Positions 38,038 to 46,690 of a stretch of DNA of 64,000 nt are shown here, in pieces. Under the pieces are notes generated by a model that saw only the letters and a list, made by a program, of their open reading frames with translations, was not told the origin of the DNA and searched no databases. Position 1 is the first letter of the stretch. Every line of letters starts with the position of its first letter. A program made the position numbers and the translations under genes. This DNA is from Burkholderiales bacterium GJ-E10 (GTDB taxonomy: Bacteria > Pseudomonadota > Gammaproteobacteria > Burkholderiales > Burkholderiaceae_F), in assembly GCA_000828975.1 (NCBI GenBank), contig AP014683.1, forward strand, positions 1,755,700 through 1,819,699, written 5' to 3'.

Positions 38038-38041
38038 GCTG
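38023..38041 (-). promoter_or_regulatory. Hairpin over the tnpC start codon (IS66 copy 1)
   Basis: CAGCATGC and GCATGCTG pair perfectly across a 3-base loop and cover both possible tnpC ATG codons. In the mRNA this would mask the start and could limit transposase synthesis unless ribosomes from tnpB open it. Confidence 0.5.
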
Positions 38042-38103
38042 CCAGATGTGTTGCAGCGGCGCCATTGCCGATTCAGGCAATTGCCAATTGCGCTCGACCG
38101 CGA

Positions 38104-38439
38104 TCACACCAAAGTGATCTCGCGCTCTGCGCCGACGTGCTGCCAGGGAAGGCCGATCACAAGCGCATCGAGTTGCGCACGCGTGATCGATGCCCGGCCT
38201 GTTCCGTCCATGCCCGCCCAAACGAAACGTCCTTGATACAGACGCCGCGCACAAAGCCACAGGCCGAAGCCGTCATGCACCAGCACCTTGATCCGATTTA
38301 CACGGCGGTTCGTGAACACGTATGCATGATGCGGCCGGGCGGAGCCAAACACCGCCACGACGCGGGCAAGCGCCGTATCCATGCCGGCGCGCATGTCGAT
38401 GGGGGCCGTGGCCAACCATACCGCCTCGATCCGGATCAT
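38104..38439 (-). CDS. tnpB: IS66 accessory protein TnpB
   Basis: 111 residues with the standard TnpB core: APIDMRAGMDTAL near the N-terminus, then FTNRRVNRIKVLVHDGFGLWLCARRLYQGRF-type residues. TnpB is needed for IS66-type transposition, by an unclear mechanism. The start MIRIEAVW at 38439 overlaps the tnpA stop (ATGA); a longer frame to 38460 exists but lacks that coupling. Confidence 0.92.
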   Translation of the reverse strand: MIRIEAVWLATAPIDMRAGMDTALARVVAVFGSARPHHAYVFTNRRVNRIKVLVHDGFGLWLCARRLYQGRFVWAGMDGTGRASITRAQLDALVIGLPWQHVGAEREITLV

Positions 38440-38804
38440 CGCAACCACGCGCGCAGCCACGCTGCGCAGTCCCCGGCTGCCGAAACTGGCCAGCTCACCG
38501 TGACCGTGGCCGCTCCGCGGCGCAGCTCGATCCGGATTTCCCCGCTGGGGGCCACCGTTGGCAGCGGCTCCAGCGGCAGCGCAATGAACTCCTCCCGGGC
38601 TTGGGCGCTGCGCTCAACCACCGTGTTCGCCGTCGCGGCGCTCTTCACGACCCAGTTACGCAACAAGTTGGCGTTGATCCCGTTGGCCATTGCCACCGAG
38701 GCCATCGAGACTCCCGGCCGCCGGCATTCCTCAACCAACCGCGCCTTGAACTCGGCACTGTGCCGCCGCCGGCGACGTCCCGGCATCCCTTGCTTGATGG
38801 ACAT
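38436..38804 (-). CDS. tnpA: IS66 accessory protein TnpA (helix-turn-helix)
   Basis: 122 residues. The N-terminal IS3/IS66 orfA-type helix-turn-helix (RRRRRHSAEFKARLVEEC, then GVSMASVAMANGINANLLRNW) is followed by a variable linker and an IRIELRRGAATVTVSWPV strand found in IS66 TnpA proteins. It is presumed to bind the element ends. The start at 38804 matches the family; the frame is open to 38861. It is coupled to tnpB. Confidence 0.9.
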   Translation of the reverse strand: MSIKQGMPGRRRRRHSAEFKARLVEECRRPGVSMASVAMANGINANLLRNWVVKSAATANTVVERSAQAREEFIALPLEPLPTVAPSGEIRIELRRGAATVTVSWPVSAAGDCAAWLRAWLR

Positions 38805-38891
38805 GTGTCCGCTTCTCCCGTAAGTGGACACGATCCTCGCTGCCTCAAGGGCAGTGATCAAGATGGGTTTATCGGGCGGTTACCACCCTTC

Positions 38892-39141
38892 CCCCGTCCA
38901 ATGCGCTTGGATGACACTCCCCAAGAGAACGCCAAGAACTGACGTTCCTGCGCCGCATCGATCGGCACACGTTGCGCCGCAGATCCTGCAGAAGATCATC
39001 CGCACCAATCCGCACTTCAGTTCGAAACAGAACGAAGCACTACACTAGCGCAGCCTCTGCCGGACATGCGGCGCGTTTGCCACGGGCTCCGGCGCAGGAC
39101 AGCGGGATCCCGTGCGCGATCGCCCCGCCGGACGGCGCCGA
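38892..39141. other. Right part of the outer element and gene-free junction
   Basis: Bases 38892-39045 are the right remainder of the IS630-like element; 39048-39141 is the spacer before the convergent efflux gene. I see no coding capacity, promoter or terminator that I would defend. Confidence 0.5.
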
Positions 39142-40677
39142 TCACTTCGCCGGCCGGTTCCACCACCCTCCGCCCAGCGCCAGGAACAACGCCGCCGTAT
39201 CCGTGTAGCGCGACGTCTGCGCCTGCACCAGCCCGACAGCGGCCTGCTCATAGGACTGCCGGGCGGCCAGCAAGGCCAGGCGGTTGACATAGCCGGCGTC
39301 GTATTGGCGCCGGGTGACATCCAGCGCGGCGGCCGCCGCCCGTTCCGCGTCCGCCGCGGCGCGCAAGGCATCGGCATCCGCCTGCAACGCATGCAGCGTG
39401 TCGGCGACGTTCTGGAATGCGGCGACCACCGTCGCCCGATACTGATCCTGCGCCTGACGCAGCGCGGCCTTCGCCGCGCGCTCGTGATGCTTCAACGTGC
39501 CGCCGTCGAACAGCGTCTGCGCAAAGTTGCCGGTCACGACCCAGAATGGCCCGCCGGTGAAGTACATCTGCGAGATCTTCGACGCAATTCCCCCCGCCGC
39601 CGCATCGATCGAGAACTGCGGCAGCCGCGCGGCGATCGCCACCCCGACCTGCGCGCTCGCCGCATGCATCTGGGCCTCCGCCGCGCGCACATCCGGGCGC
39701 TGCGCGACGAGCCCCGACGGCAGGCTCACCGGCAGATCCGTCGGCAACCGCAGGGCGGAAAAATCGAAGCCGGTATCCCCGCTCGCGTCGGGCAGATCGC
39801 CCGCCAGGGCGCGCAGAAGGTCCCGGGTCTGCTCGAGCTGCTTCTGTAACGGCGGCAGTTGCTGCCGCGCCTGCGCCAGCGCCAACTCCTGGGCCGCGAC
39901 GTCGGCACGCATCGCGTAGCCCAGCCGGAACTGGGCGCGCAGGATCGCCAGCGACTTGGCGTCGGCGTCGACGAGCCGCCGGGTCGCAGCGATCTGTGCG
40001 CGCAGCGCCGCCTCCTGCACCGCCGCGGCGACGACATTGTCTGCCAGCGTGATGGCGGCCGCCTCCATCTGGAATCGGGCGGTGTCGGCCTGGGCCTGCA
40101 AGGACTCGACCTGACGGGCATTGGCCCCGAAGACATCGGGGACGAAACCCACCGCCAGTTGCGAGAGATACATGTTGTACGTCACGCCGCAGTTGTAGGG
40201 CGCGCTCGCGTTCTGGCAAGTCTGGATGATTGTGCCGTTGCCCTGGATGCCGGGGGAGTTCCCGCCCAGATTTCCCGCCAGCAACTGACGCTGCGGCGTG
40301 AACTGCGCGCTCACCGTCGGGTACGAAACCCCCCGCTGCGCCGCGGTCATTTCCTGCGCCTGGCGCAAGGCGGATTGCGCCGCCGCGAGGTCGGGATTGT
40401 TCCGCAGGGCGCGTGCGACGAGGGCATCGAGCCTGGCGGAACCGAATCGCGTCCACCACGCGTAGGGAACGTCGCGGCCCGTCTCGAAGCGCTGCGCCGC
40501 CCCGGCCTGCACGCCCGGCGCCGCCGCCGTCACCGGGCTCATCGTCCCGGGCGCATAGCCGGCTGCGCGCGGTGCGGCGGGCGGATGGTAGTCGGGACCG
40601 ACGGCGCAGCCCGCCAGCAGCGCCGCCAGTGCGCCTGCGCACGCCTTCCCCCACGCTCCGCCGTGCACGCGACTCAC
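39142..40677 (-). CDS. Outer-membrane efflux lipoprotein (NodT/CusC type)
   Basis: 511 residues. The signal peptide ends in the lipobox LLAGC, followed by AVGPDYHPP, the usual start of NodT-type factors. Two repeated outer-membrane efflux halves follow (ALRNNPDLAAAQSALRQAQE and LVAQRPDVRAAEAQMHAASAQVG). It forms the TolC-like exit duct of a tripartite pump. The GTG at 40677 overlaps the stop of the RND gene (GTGA) and is favoured over the open upstream frame. It is the last gene of the MFP-RND-OMF operon. Confidence 0.9.
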   Translation of the reverse strand: MSRVHGGAWGKACAGALAALLAGCAVGPDYHPPAAPRAAGYAPGTMSPVTAAAPGVQAGAAQRFETGRDVPYAWWTRFGSARLDALVARALRNNPDLAAAQSALRQAQEMTAAQRGVSYPTVSAQFTPQRQLLAGNLGGNSPGIQGNGTIIQTCQNASAPYNCGVTYNMYLSQLAVGFVPDVFGANARQVESLQAQADTARFQMEAAAITLADNVVAAAVQEAALRAQIAATRRLVDADAKSLAILRAQFRLGYAMRADVAAQELALAQARQQLPPLQKQLEQTRDLLRALAGDLPDASGDTGFDFSALRLPTDLPVSLPSGLVAQRPDVRAAEAQMHAASAQVGVAIAARLPQFSIDAAAGGIASKISQMYFTGGPFWVVTGNFAQTLFDGGTLKHHERAAKAALRQAQDQYRATVVAAFQNVADTLHALQADADALRAAADAERAAAAALDVTRRQYDAGYVNRLALLAARQSYEQAAVGLVQAQTSRYTDTAALFLALGGGWWNRPAK

Positions 40678-43600
40678 GTTTCCCCCTCCCTGGGCGCACC
40701 GTCCGCCCTCGCGGCACCGCGGCCATGCAGGAGCAAGGTCTGCATCGCCGGCACCACCAGCAGCAGAACGACGGGGCCGATCAGCAGGCCGCCGACGACC
40801 ACGGTGGCGAGCGGTCGCTGCACCTGGCTGCCAATGCCGTGCGAAATCGCCGCCGGCAGCAGGCCGATGCACGCCGACAGCGCGGTCATCAGCATCGGCC
40901 GCATCCGCTGGCCCGCGGCATGGAACATCGCCTCCACCCCGTCCAGGCCCGATGCCTGCAACTGGTTGTAGTACGTGATCAGCAGAATGCCGTTCATCAC
41001 CGACACGCCGAACAGCGAAACGAAGCCGATCGCGGCCGAGATGCTGAACGGCAGTCCCGCCGCCGACAACGCGAGAATTCCGCCGCCGACCGCGAACGGA
41101 ATTCCGGACAGCGCGAGCAGGCTGTCACGCATCGAATTGAAAAGCCCGTAAAGCAGCATCAGGATGAGCGCGAGACTCACCGGGACGATGATCGCGAGCC
41201 GATGTTTCGCCTCCTGCAACTCGCCGAACTCGCCCGCCCACGCGAGACGGTACCCGTTGGGGAGCCGCACGTGCTCCCGGATGCGGCGCTGCGCATCGGC
41301 CACGGTGCTGCCAAGATCGCGCCCGCGCACGCTGAACTTGACCGGAATGTCGCGCGCCGCGCTCTCGTGATAGATGTAGGACGCGCCGGTGTCGAGGCGG
41401 ATCGTCGCCAGTTCCCGCAGCGGGATATAGGCGGTCGCGCCCGCATTGCCGCCCCCCTGTGTCGAGTACCCGACGGGGATGTCGCCGATCGCCGCCACGT
41501 CGTCGCGGTATTTCGGCGCCAGGCGCACCGTCAGATTGAACGTCCGGTCCCCCTCCAGAATCTGGGTCGCGACGCCGTCGCCCAGCAGCACGCGGATCAC
41601 CGTCGCGACGTCGCCGGTATTGAGACCGTAGCGCGCCGCCCGCTCCCGATCGATGCGGATGTCGAGGTTGGGCTGGCCCAGCACATGGAAGACCCCCAGA
41701 TCGGTGACACCCGGAACCTGCCACAGCTGTTCCTCGACCTCGCCGGCCAGGCGCTCCAGGACGCCGAGGTTCGGACCAATGATCTTGACGGAGTTTTCTC
41801 CTTTGACGCCCGAAAGTGCTTCTTCGACATTGTCCTGGATGTACTGCGAAAAGTTCAGACCCACGCCGGGAACCGCGTCGTGGATCTCCCGCGCCAACTG
41901 CGCCGTCAGCCGCTCCTTGGTGAGGCCCGAGGGCCATTCGTCGAACGGCTTGAGCGGCGCGAAAATCTCGACGTTCGACAGCGGCGATGCATCGCTGCCG
42001 TTGTCGGGCCGGCCGTGCTGCGACACCGCGGTGAGGACCTCGGGGTGGCGCAACAGGATTTCGCGCACCTTGCGCGTTGCCTCGGTGCCCGCCGCCAGGG
42101 TCATCGTCGGCGGCAGCGACACGCGGATCCAGTAGTTTCCCTCCTCCAACGCCGGCAGGAATTCCGAGCCCAGTCGCGAGGCGAGCAGGCCGCAGACGAC
42201 CAGGAAGACGACGCCGCCGGCCGCCACCCGGCCCCGGTGCGCGAGGGCCCAGCGCAGCGCCGGCGTGTAGATCGCCCGCAGCCGGCGCACAACCACGGTT
42301 TCGACCTCCTCCACGCGCTGCGGCAGCAGAAACGACGCCAGCACCGGCGTCACGGTGAAGGTCGCGATCAGCGCCCCCGCCAGGGCGTAGCCGTAGGTGC
42401 GCGCCATCGGCCCGAAGATCTGCCCTTCGACGCCCTGCATGGTGAAGAGCGGAGCGAATGCGGCGAGCGTCACCGCGAGGGAGAAGAGCACCGCCTTGTC
42501 GACCTGGAACGCGCTCACATAGATGAGGCGCAGACGGTCGCTCCACCCCGGCCGGTCGCCCATATCCCCCGCATGCGATGGATCGGTGCCGACCTGCCCT
42601 TCGGCGAGGTCCTCGATCAGCCGCCGCTGGGTCTCCTTGCCCGACTGGAAATTGCGGAACACGTTCTCGACCAGGATCACCGCCGAGTCGATGATGATGC
42701 CGAAGTCGACCGCGCCGATCGACAGCAGGTTGGCATCCTCGCCGCGCAGCACCAGCAGGATGATGCTGAAGAGCAAGGCGAACGGAATGTTGACACCGAC
42801 GATGATCGCGCTGCGCAGGTCGCCCAGGAAGATCCACTGCACCAGGAACACCAGCAGGCATCCGACGACGAGATTGTGCACCACCGTCTCCGTCGTGACG
42901 TGCACGAGCGACGTGCGGTCGTAGTACGGCACGATGCGCACCCCCGGCGGCAGGCTGCCGTCGTGATTCATGCGCTGCACCATCGCCTCGATCTTCGGAA
43001 CGATGTGGTTCGTGTGCTCGGTGCGGCTCATCACCACGATGGCGGCGACGATGTCGTCATCGTGGTCGCGCCCGGCGATGCCCAGCCGCGGCATATGGCC
43101 CACCTTGACGGTGCCGATGTCCCGGACGCGCACCGGCACGCCATTGGACTGCGCGAGCACGACGTCTTCGATGTCCCGCACCCGATATCCCTTGGTGAGA
43201 TCGTCGGCGCCGCCGTCGTCGATCAGGCCGATGCCGCGGATGTTGACCGACTGCTCGCCCAGAGAAATCTCGCGGCCGCCGACGTTGAGGTTGGCGTTGC
43301 CCAGCGCGCTCATGAGCTGGGGCACGGTGACCCCGTAGGCCTGCATCCTGGGCAGATCCGCCTGCACCTGGAATTCCTTGGTGGTACCGCCCCAGCTGTT
43401 CACCGCCGCCACGCCGGGAATCGTGGACAGGCGCCGCGCCACGATCCAGTCCTGCACGGTGCGCAGATTCGTCAACCCGAAATGCGGCGGGCCGACGATC
43501 TGATAGCGGTAGACCTCGCCCACCAGGCTGGACTGCTGGATCTGCGGCGTCTGGCCACCCGGCAGAGTCACGTTCTGCTGCAGCGCCAGCGCCGCCTGGG

Positions 43601-43922
43601 TATAGGCGAAGAAATAGTCGATGCCGTACCGGAACGTGACGCGCACGAACGACAGGCCGTAGAACGAGGTCGAGCGGATGTTGGCGATTCCGGGCGTGGC
43701 GTAAAGACCGATCTCCATCGGGATGGTGTAGTAGCGCTCCATCTCCTCGGCCGACATGCCGGGCGCCTGGGCGGTGATCTCGAGGATCACCGGCGCCGGA
43801 TTGGGATAGGCCTCGACGTTGAGCTTTTCGACGGCGGCCATCCCCGCGGCCAGAAACATCACCACGCCGAACACGACGAGCGCGCGACGCGCGAGGGCGA
43901 AGGCCAGGATCTTCCGCAACAC
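40674..43922 (-). CDS. Heavy-metal-type RND efflux permease (CzcA/CusA family)
   Basis: 1082 residues with the twelve-helix RND layout and two large periplasmic loops. TM4 reads GAVDFGIIIDSAVILVEN: Asp, Asp (+6) and Glu (+7) match the D402/D408/E415 proton-relay residues of CzcA, the mark of the HME branch. The N-terminus begins LRKILAFALARRALVVFG and EAYPNPAPVILEITAQAPG is the usual HME segment. It should export a metal cation from periplasm or cytoplasm. It lies between its fusion protein (20-bp gap) and the outer-membrane factor (overlap). The metal cannot be read from sequence. Confidence 0.9.
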   Translation of the reverse strand: MLRKILAFALARRALVVFGVVMFLAAGMAAVEKLNVEAYPNPAPVILEITAQAPGMSAEEMERYYTIPMEIGLYATPGIANIRSTSFYGLSFVRVTFRYGIDYFFAYTQAALALQQNVTLPGGQTPQIQQSSLVGEVYRYQIVGPPHFGLTNLRTVQDWIVARRLSTIPGVAAVNSWGGTTKEFQVQADLPRMQAYGVTVPQLMSALGNANLNVGGREISLGEQSVNIRGIGLIDDGGADDLTKGYRVRDIEDVVLAQSNGVPVRVRDIGTVKVGHMPRLGIAGRDHDDDIVAAIVVMSRTEHTNHIVPKIEAMVQRMNHDGSLPPGVRIVPYYDRTSLVHVTTETVVHNLVVGCLLVFLVQWIFLGDLRSAIIVGVNIPFALLFSIILLVLRGEDANLLSIGAVDFGIIIDSAVILVENVFRNFQSGKETQRRLIEDLAEGQVGTDPSHAGDMGDRPGWSDRLRLIYVSAFQVDKAVLFSLAVTLAAFAPLFTMQGVEGQIFGPMARTYGYALAGALIATFTVTPVLASFLLPQRVEEVETVVVRRLRAIYTPALRWALAHRGRVAAGGVVFLVVCGLLASRLGSEFLPALEEGNYWIRVSLPPTMTLAAGTEATRKVREILLRHPEVLTAVSQHGRPDNGSDASPLSNVEIFAPLKPFDEWPSGLTKERLTAQLAREIHDAVPGVGLNFSQYIQDNVEEALSGVKGENSVKIIGPNLGVLERLAGEVEEQLWQVPGVTDLGVFHVLGQPNLDIRIDRERAARYGLNTGDVATVIRVLLGDGVATQILEGDRTFNLTVRLAPKYRDDVAAIGDIPVGYSTQGGGNAGATAYIPLRELATIRLDTGASYIYHESAARDIPVKFSVRGRDLGSTVADAQRRIREHVRLPNGYRLAWAGEFGELQEAKHRLAIIVPVSLALILMLLYGLFNSMRDSLLALSGIPFAVGGGILALSAAGLPFSISAAIGFVSLFGVSVMNGILLITYYNQLQASGLDGVEAMFHAAGQRMRPMLMTALSACIGLLPAAISHGIGSQVQRPLATVVVGGLLIGPVVLLLVVPAMQTLLLHGRGAARADGAPREGET

Positions 43923-43941
43923 GGGATGCGATTCCTGCAGG

Positions 43942-45126
43942 CTACTCGGGCATGCCCGCGTACTGGTTGCTGAGCAGCAAGGCGCCCTTGCCGACGACCA
44001 TTTCGCCGGCCTGCAGTCCGTCGACGATCTGCACGAGCCCGTCCTGCCGCATGCCGGTCTGCACCACCCGGCGCGCGAAATGGCGCTGGTCCGTCGTCAC
44101 CCACACCGTCATCGTGCCGTCGCCTTCGCGCACGACGGCGTCCTGCGGCACGGCAACGCCGACAATGGGATCTCCCGCCTGGATGACGAAGCGCGCCAGC
44201 ATTCCGGGATGCAGGGCGCCCCCCGGATCCCGCAACGCCGAGCGGACGACGGCCGTGTGGGTGTTGGGATCGACGACGGCGCCGACGACGTCGACCGTGC
44301 CCAGGAACTCGCGATCCGGGAATGCCATGAGTTGCGCCCGCACTGCCGCGCCCTTGCGGATGCGGGGAAGGTCGCTTTCGGCGACGTTGGCATTCATCCA
44401 TACCGTGGAACGATCCGCCACGCTGACCGGTGCCGGCGCCGTGCCCGGTTGCACATAGAGTCCCGCTTGCGCCGCCCGCGCCGTCACCTGCCCCGAAACC
44501 GGGCTCGCCACCACCAGCGCGCGATCGACCCGACGGCGGGCGACAATGGCGTCGATCTCCCGCCCGGTCTTGCCGAACAGCCCCAGCGCCTTGCGCGCCG
44601 CTTCGTAGTTCCCCGCCGCCGTCTGCTGGTCGGAAACCGCCTGCTGCAGATCCTTCTGCGCAATGCCCTGGGCGGCATAGAGTCCGCGCGCGCGCGCCAG
44701 CGCCCCGGTCGTGAGCCGGTACACCCCCGCCGCCGCGATCAGCGTCGACTCCGCCTGAATCAGATCCGGGCTGTCGATCGTATAAAGCGGCTGCCCTTTC
44801 CGCACCGCGTCGCCGACGCGGACGTAGACCGTGCCGATGCGGCCCGCATAGGGCGGAAACACCGCAACCGCCCGGTCCTCGTCGAAATCGATGCTGCCCA
44901 CCGCCGTGCATTGCGGCGCGAACGAATGCGGTATGGCGGGAACGAACTGCATCGAGCGGGTCTGCGTGTCGCGCAGATCCAGGATGTCCTTCGGCGCATC
45001 GACGATGGCCGCAGCCGGGGGCCGCGCATCGCCCGCCCCCCGCCCGGAGCAGGCGACCACAATCACGGCGCCCAACAGCGGTGCCGCGGAATGAAGAAGC
45101 GCACGGAGTACGGCGGTTCGCGACAT
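43942..45126 (-). CDS. RND efflux periplasmic adaptor (membrane fusion protein)
   Basis: 394 residues, an HlyD/CzcB-type lipoprotein with lipobox VIVVAC. The barrel-sandwich hybrid halves (VAVFPPYAGRIGTVYVRVGDAVRKGQPL and VVASPVSGQVTARAAQAGLYVQPG) flank an alpha-hairpin (about 115-190). A beta-barrel and the membrane-proximal domain (AVVREGDGTMTVWV) follow. It links the RND pump to the outer-membrane duct. There is no His-rich metal-binding N-terminal extension. MSRTAV at 45126 was chosen; the Met at 45144 is an alternative. Confidence 0.9.
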   Translation of the reverse strand: MSRTAVLRALLHSAAPLLGAVIVVACSGRGAGDARPPAAAIVDAPKDILDLRDTQTRSMQFVPAIPHSFAPQCTAVGSIDFDEDRAVAVFPPYAGRIGTVYVRVGDAVRKGQPLYTIDSPDLIQAESTLIAAAGVYRLTTGALARARGLYAAQGIAQKDLQQAVSDQQTAAGNYEAARKALGLFGKTGREIDAIVARRRVDRALVVASPVSGQVTARAAQAGLYVQPGTAPAPVSVADRSTVWMNANVAESDLPRIRKGAAVRAQLMAFPDREFLGTVDVVGAVVDPNTHTAVVRSALRDPGGALHPGMLARFVIQAGDPIVGVAVPQDAVVREGDGTMTVWVTTDQRHFARRVVQTGMRQDGLVQIVDGLQAGEMVVGKGALLLSNQYAGMPE

Positions 45127-45179
45127 GTCCAGTCCAACCAGCAAGGCGCCGCGATTCTCCGCGGCGCCCGGGCCGTGGT

Positions 45180-45269
45180 CTACTGTGACGAATCGCAGTC
45201 GGCCTGCCGATTGGAGCCGAGACCGACCGCCCGCGCACCACCGGGTCCGAGCTTGACATCCTCCGTCAT
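45180..45269 (-). CDS. Possible 29-residue leader peptide upstream of the efflux operon
   Basis: A short frame (MTEDVKLGPGGARA... ending in DCDSSQ) lies 54 bases upstream of the membrane-fusion gene on the same strand. The ribosome site is weak and codon evidence is limited by length. It could be a leader peptide, or chance. No known family is recognised. Confidence 0.25.
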   Translation of the reverse strand: MTEDVKLGPGGARAVGLGSNRQADCDSSQ

Positions 45270-45714
45270 CTCGAGGCCCGGAATGCCCGGGGCGGGCACC
45301 GTCCTGTGCGAGAGCGATGGGCTACAAGGCAAGCGTGGATTCGGTCCGTCGACGTCTCCGACGGCGCATTGCCCAGGGTTCGAATCCCGCGAGACCGAAC
45401 GATCCGAACAAACCAGAAAGGCCGATCTCCATTCGCGATCACGTCCCGTCCCGGGTGTCTCGCCGCCTGCTGCCGCTGCGATCGAATCAGCGAAGTAGAC
45501 ACGAGGCAGGACCTAGCATCAGCGTGGTCCTGCAAAATAACGGGAGCATCGATACGGAATCCGGTTGTTTTGGCTTATTCGTTCCGTTATTCTCCATGCG
45601 CTTGGGAGCCTGCGCAACTCTCTGTTCACGATTCCATCGGCGCGCACGGCATCGCAAGAATTGCAACGCAGCGACGACGAATTCACGAACCGATTTGGCA
45701 AGGCACGCCGCATC
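45270..45714. other. Divergent intergenic region, mostly unassigned
   Basis: 445 bases between the efflux operon and the EamA gene. It should contain promoters for both. A 13-base T-loop-like GGGTTCGAATCCC stands at about 45388-45400, but no tRNA cloverleaf fits around it. The EamA frame is open back to 45565 without resemblance to the family. No operator could be picked out with confidence. Confidence 0.4.
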
Positions 45715-46578
45715 GTGCAGACCGCACTTCTTACCGCAGTGGCCATGACGGCCTTTGCCGCGAACTCCCTGCTCTGCCGAATGGCTCTGCGCGAAACGGA
45801 CATCGACGCGCCGACCTTCACCGCGATCCGCATCGCATCGGGAGCGCTCGTTCTCTTCCTTCTCGTCCGGATGCGCGGCAGAAGCGGTGTTGACAACGGA
45901 GACTGGAAATCGGCAATCGCGCTCTTCGCCTACGCCGCCGCCTTTTCGTTGGCCTACCGCACCTTGCCCGCGGGCGCCGGGGCTCTGCTGTTATTCGGCG
46001 CCGTACAGATCACCATGATCGGGCATGCCTTCTGGCGAGGGGAGCGCTTCGATCGACTTCAGCTCGCGGGCGTAGCGTTGGCCTGCGCCGGATTGATCGG
46101 CATGATGTCGCCCGGACTATCGGCCCCGCCCCTGCGCGGGGCACTGCTGATGGCCGCGGCAGGCATCGCCTGGGGCATCTACTCGCTGCGAGGCCGGGCA
46201 GCGATTCTCGCCTTGGACAGCACGGCCGGAAACTTCCTTCGCGCCCTACCGCTTGCGGCCGCACTCGCCTTGGCAATGGCGGCGCGGGTCTCATGGGATG
46301 GTGCGGGCATCGCCTATGCGGCCGCGTCGGGCGCAGTCGCGTCCGGTCTTGGCTATGCGATCTGGTACGCCGCGTTGCCCGGCCTGGGAGCGGCGAGCGC
46401 TGCATCCGTGCAGTTGAGCGTCCCGGTGATCGCAGCGCTTGGCGGAGTCGTGTTTCTTGGCGAACCGATCACGCTGCGGCTGATTGTTGCTTCCTGTGCG
46501 ATTCTGGGCGGCATAGCCTTGGCAATCGGAAGCCGCGCCGCCCGCCGGCAGTCTGCGAAAGTCCGCGGTCTCTCTTGA
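45715..46578 (+). CDS. EamA/DMT-family transporter
   Basis: 287 residues from the chosen GTG, about ten hydrophobic helices arranged as two EamA repeats. The first repeat begins LLTAVAMTAFAANSLLCRMAL and the second ALLMAAAGIAWGIYSLRGRAA; PVIAALGGVVFLGEPITLRL is the typical penultimate signature. The family exports amino acids or other metabolites across the inner membrane; the substrate is unknown. Other starts are possible (the frame is open from 45565, and there is a Met at 45745). It is followed 112 bases later by the quinone oxidoreductase. Confidence 0.85.
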   Translation: MQTALLTAVAMTAFAANSLLCRMALRETDIDAPTFTAIRIASGALVLFLLVRMRGRSGVDNGDWKSAIALFAYAAAFSLAYRTLPAGAGALLLFGAVQITMIGHAFWRGERFDRLQLAGVALACAGLIGMMSPGLSAPPLRGALLMAAAGIAWGIYSLRGRAAILALDSTAGNFLRALPLAAALALAMAARVSWDGAGIAYAAASGAVASGLGYAIWYAALPGLGAASAASVQLSVPVIAALGGVVFLGEPITLRLIVASCAILGGIALAIGSRAARRQSAKVRGLS

Positions 46579-46690
46579 ATTTCTGCGGTATGGCGTCGAT
46601 CGCCGTCGCCTCACTCGACCGCAACCGGGATGAATTCCCCTGCACCGGGAACGGTCGTATATCGGAGCGAAAGCGGTTACTGTTGCGCCC

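Larger units (their letters stand above)
36441..38891. mobile_element. IS66-family insertion sequence (copy 1) with 8-bp target duplications
   Basis: The element spans 36449-38883 (2435 bp). Its ends are GTATCCGCCCGG... and GTAACCGCCCGA..., 24-bp inverted repeats with four mismatches, beginning GTA as in IS66. The 8-bp duplication CACCCTTC flanks it at 36441-36448 and 38884-38891. Genes on the minus strand are tnpA, tnpB and tnpC. It sits inside the IS630-like element. All three genes look intact, so it may still be active. Confidence 0.92.
35960..39047. mobile_element. IS630/Tc1-like non-coding element with nested IS66 insertion
   Basis: Perfect 14-bp inverted ends (GTGTAGTGCTTCGT at 35962-35975; complement at 39032-39045) are flanked on both sides by TA within a restored CTAG, the target pattern of IS630/Tc1-mariner elements. 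Without the IS66 insert (2435 bp plus one 8-bp target copy) the element is 641 bp. I find no credible transposase or other gene in it, so it looks like a deleted or MITE-type element mobilised in trans. It lies exactly at the gmk stop codon and left that codon intact. Confidence 0.65.

Noticed and set aside
40413-43973. Plus-strand frame of over 1100 codons antisense to the RND pump
   Set aside because: Arg/Ala/Gly/His-rich composition without family motifs is typical of third-frame shadows in GC-rich DNA; the minus-strand RND gene is clear.
45325-45410. tRNA-like T-loop GGGTTCGAATCCC with a 7-base anticodon-like loop upstream
   Set aside because: The T-stem has only three pairs, U33 is C, and no acceptor or D-arm can be formed; no CCA end. 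At most a tRNA relic or chance.
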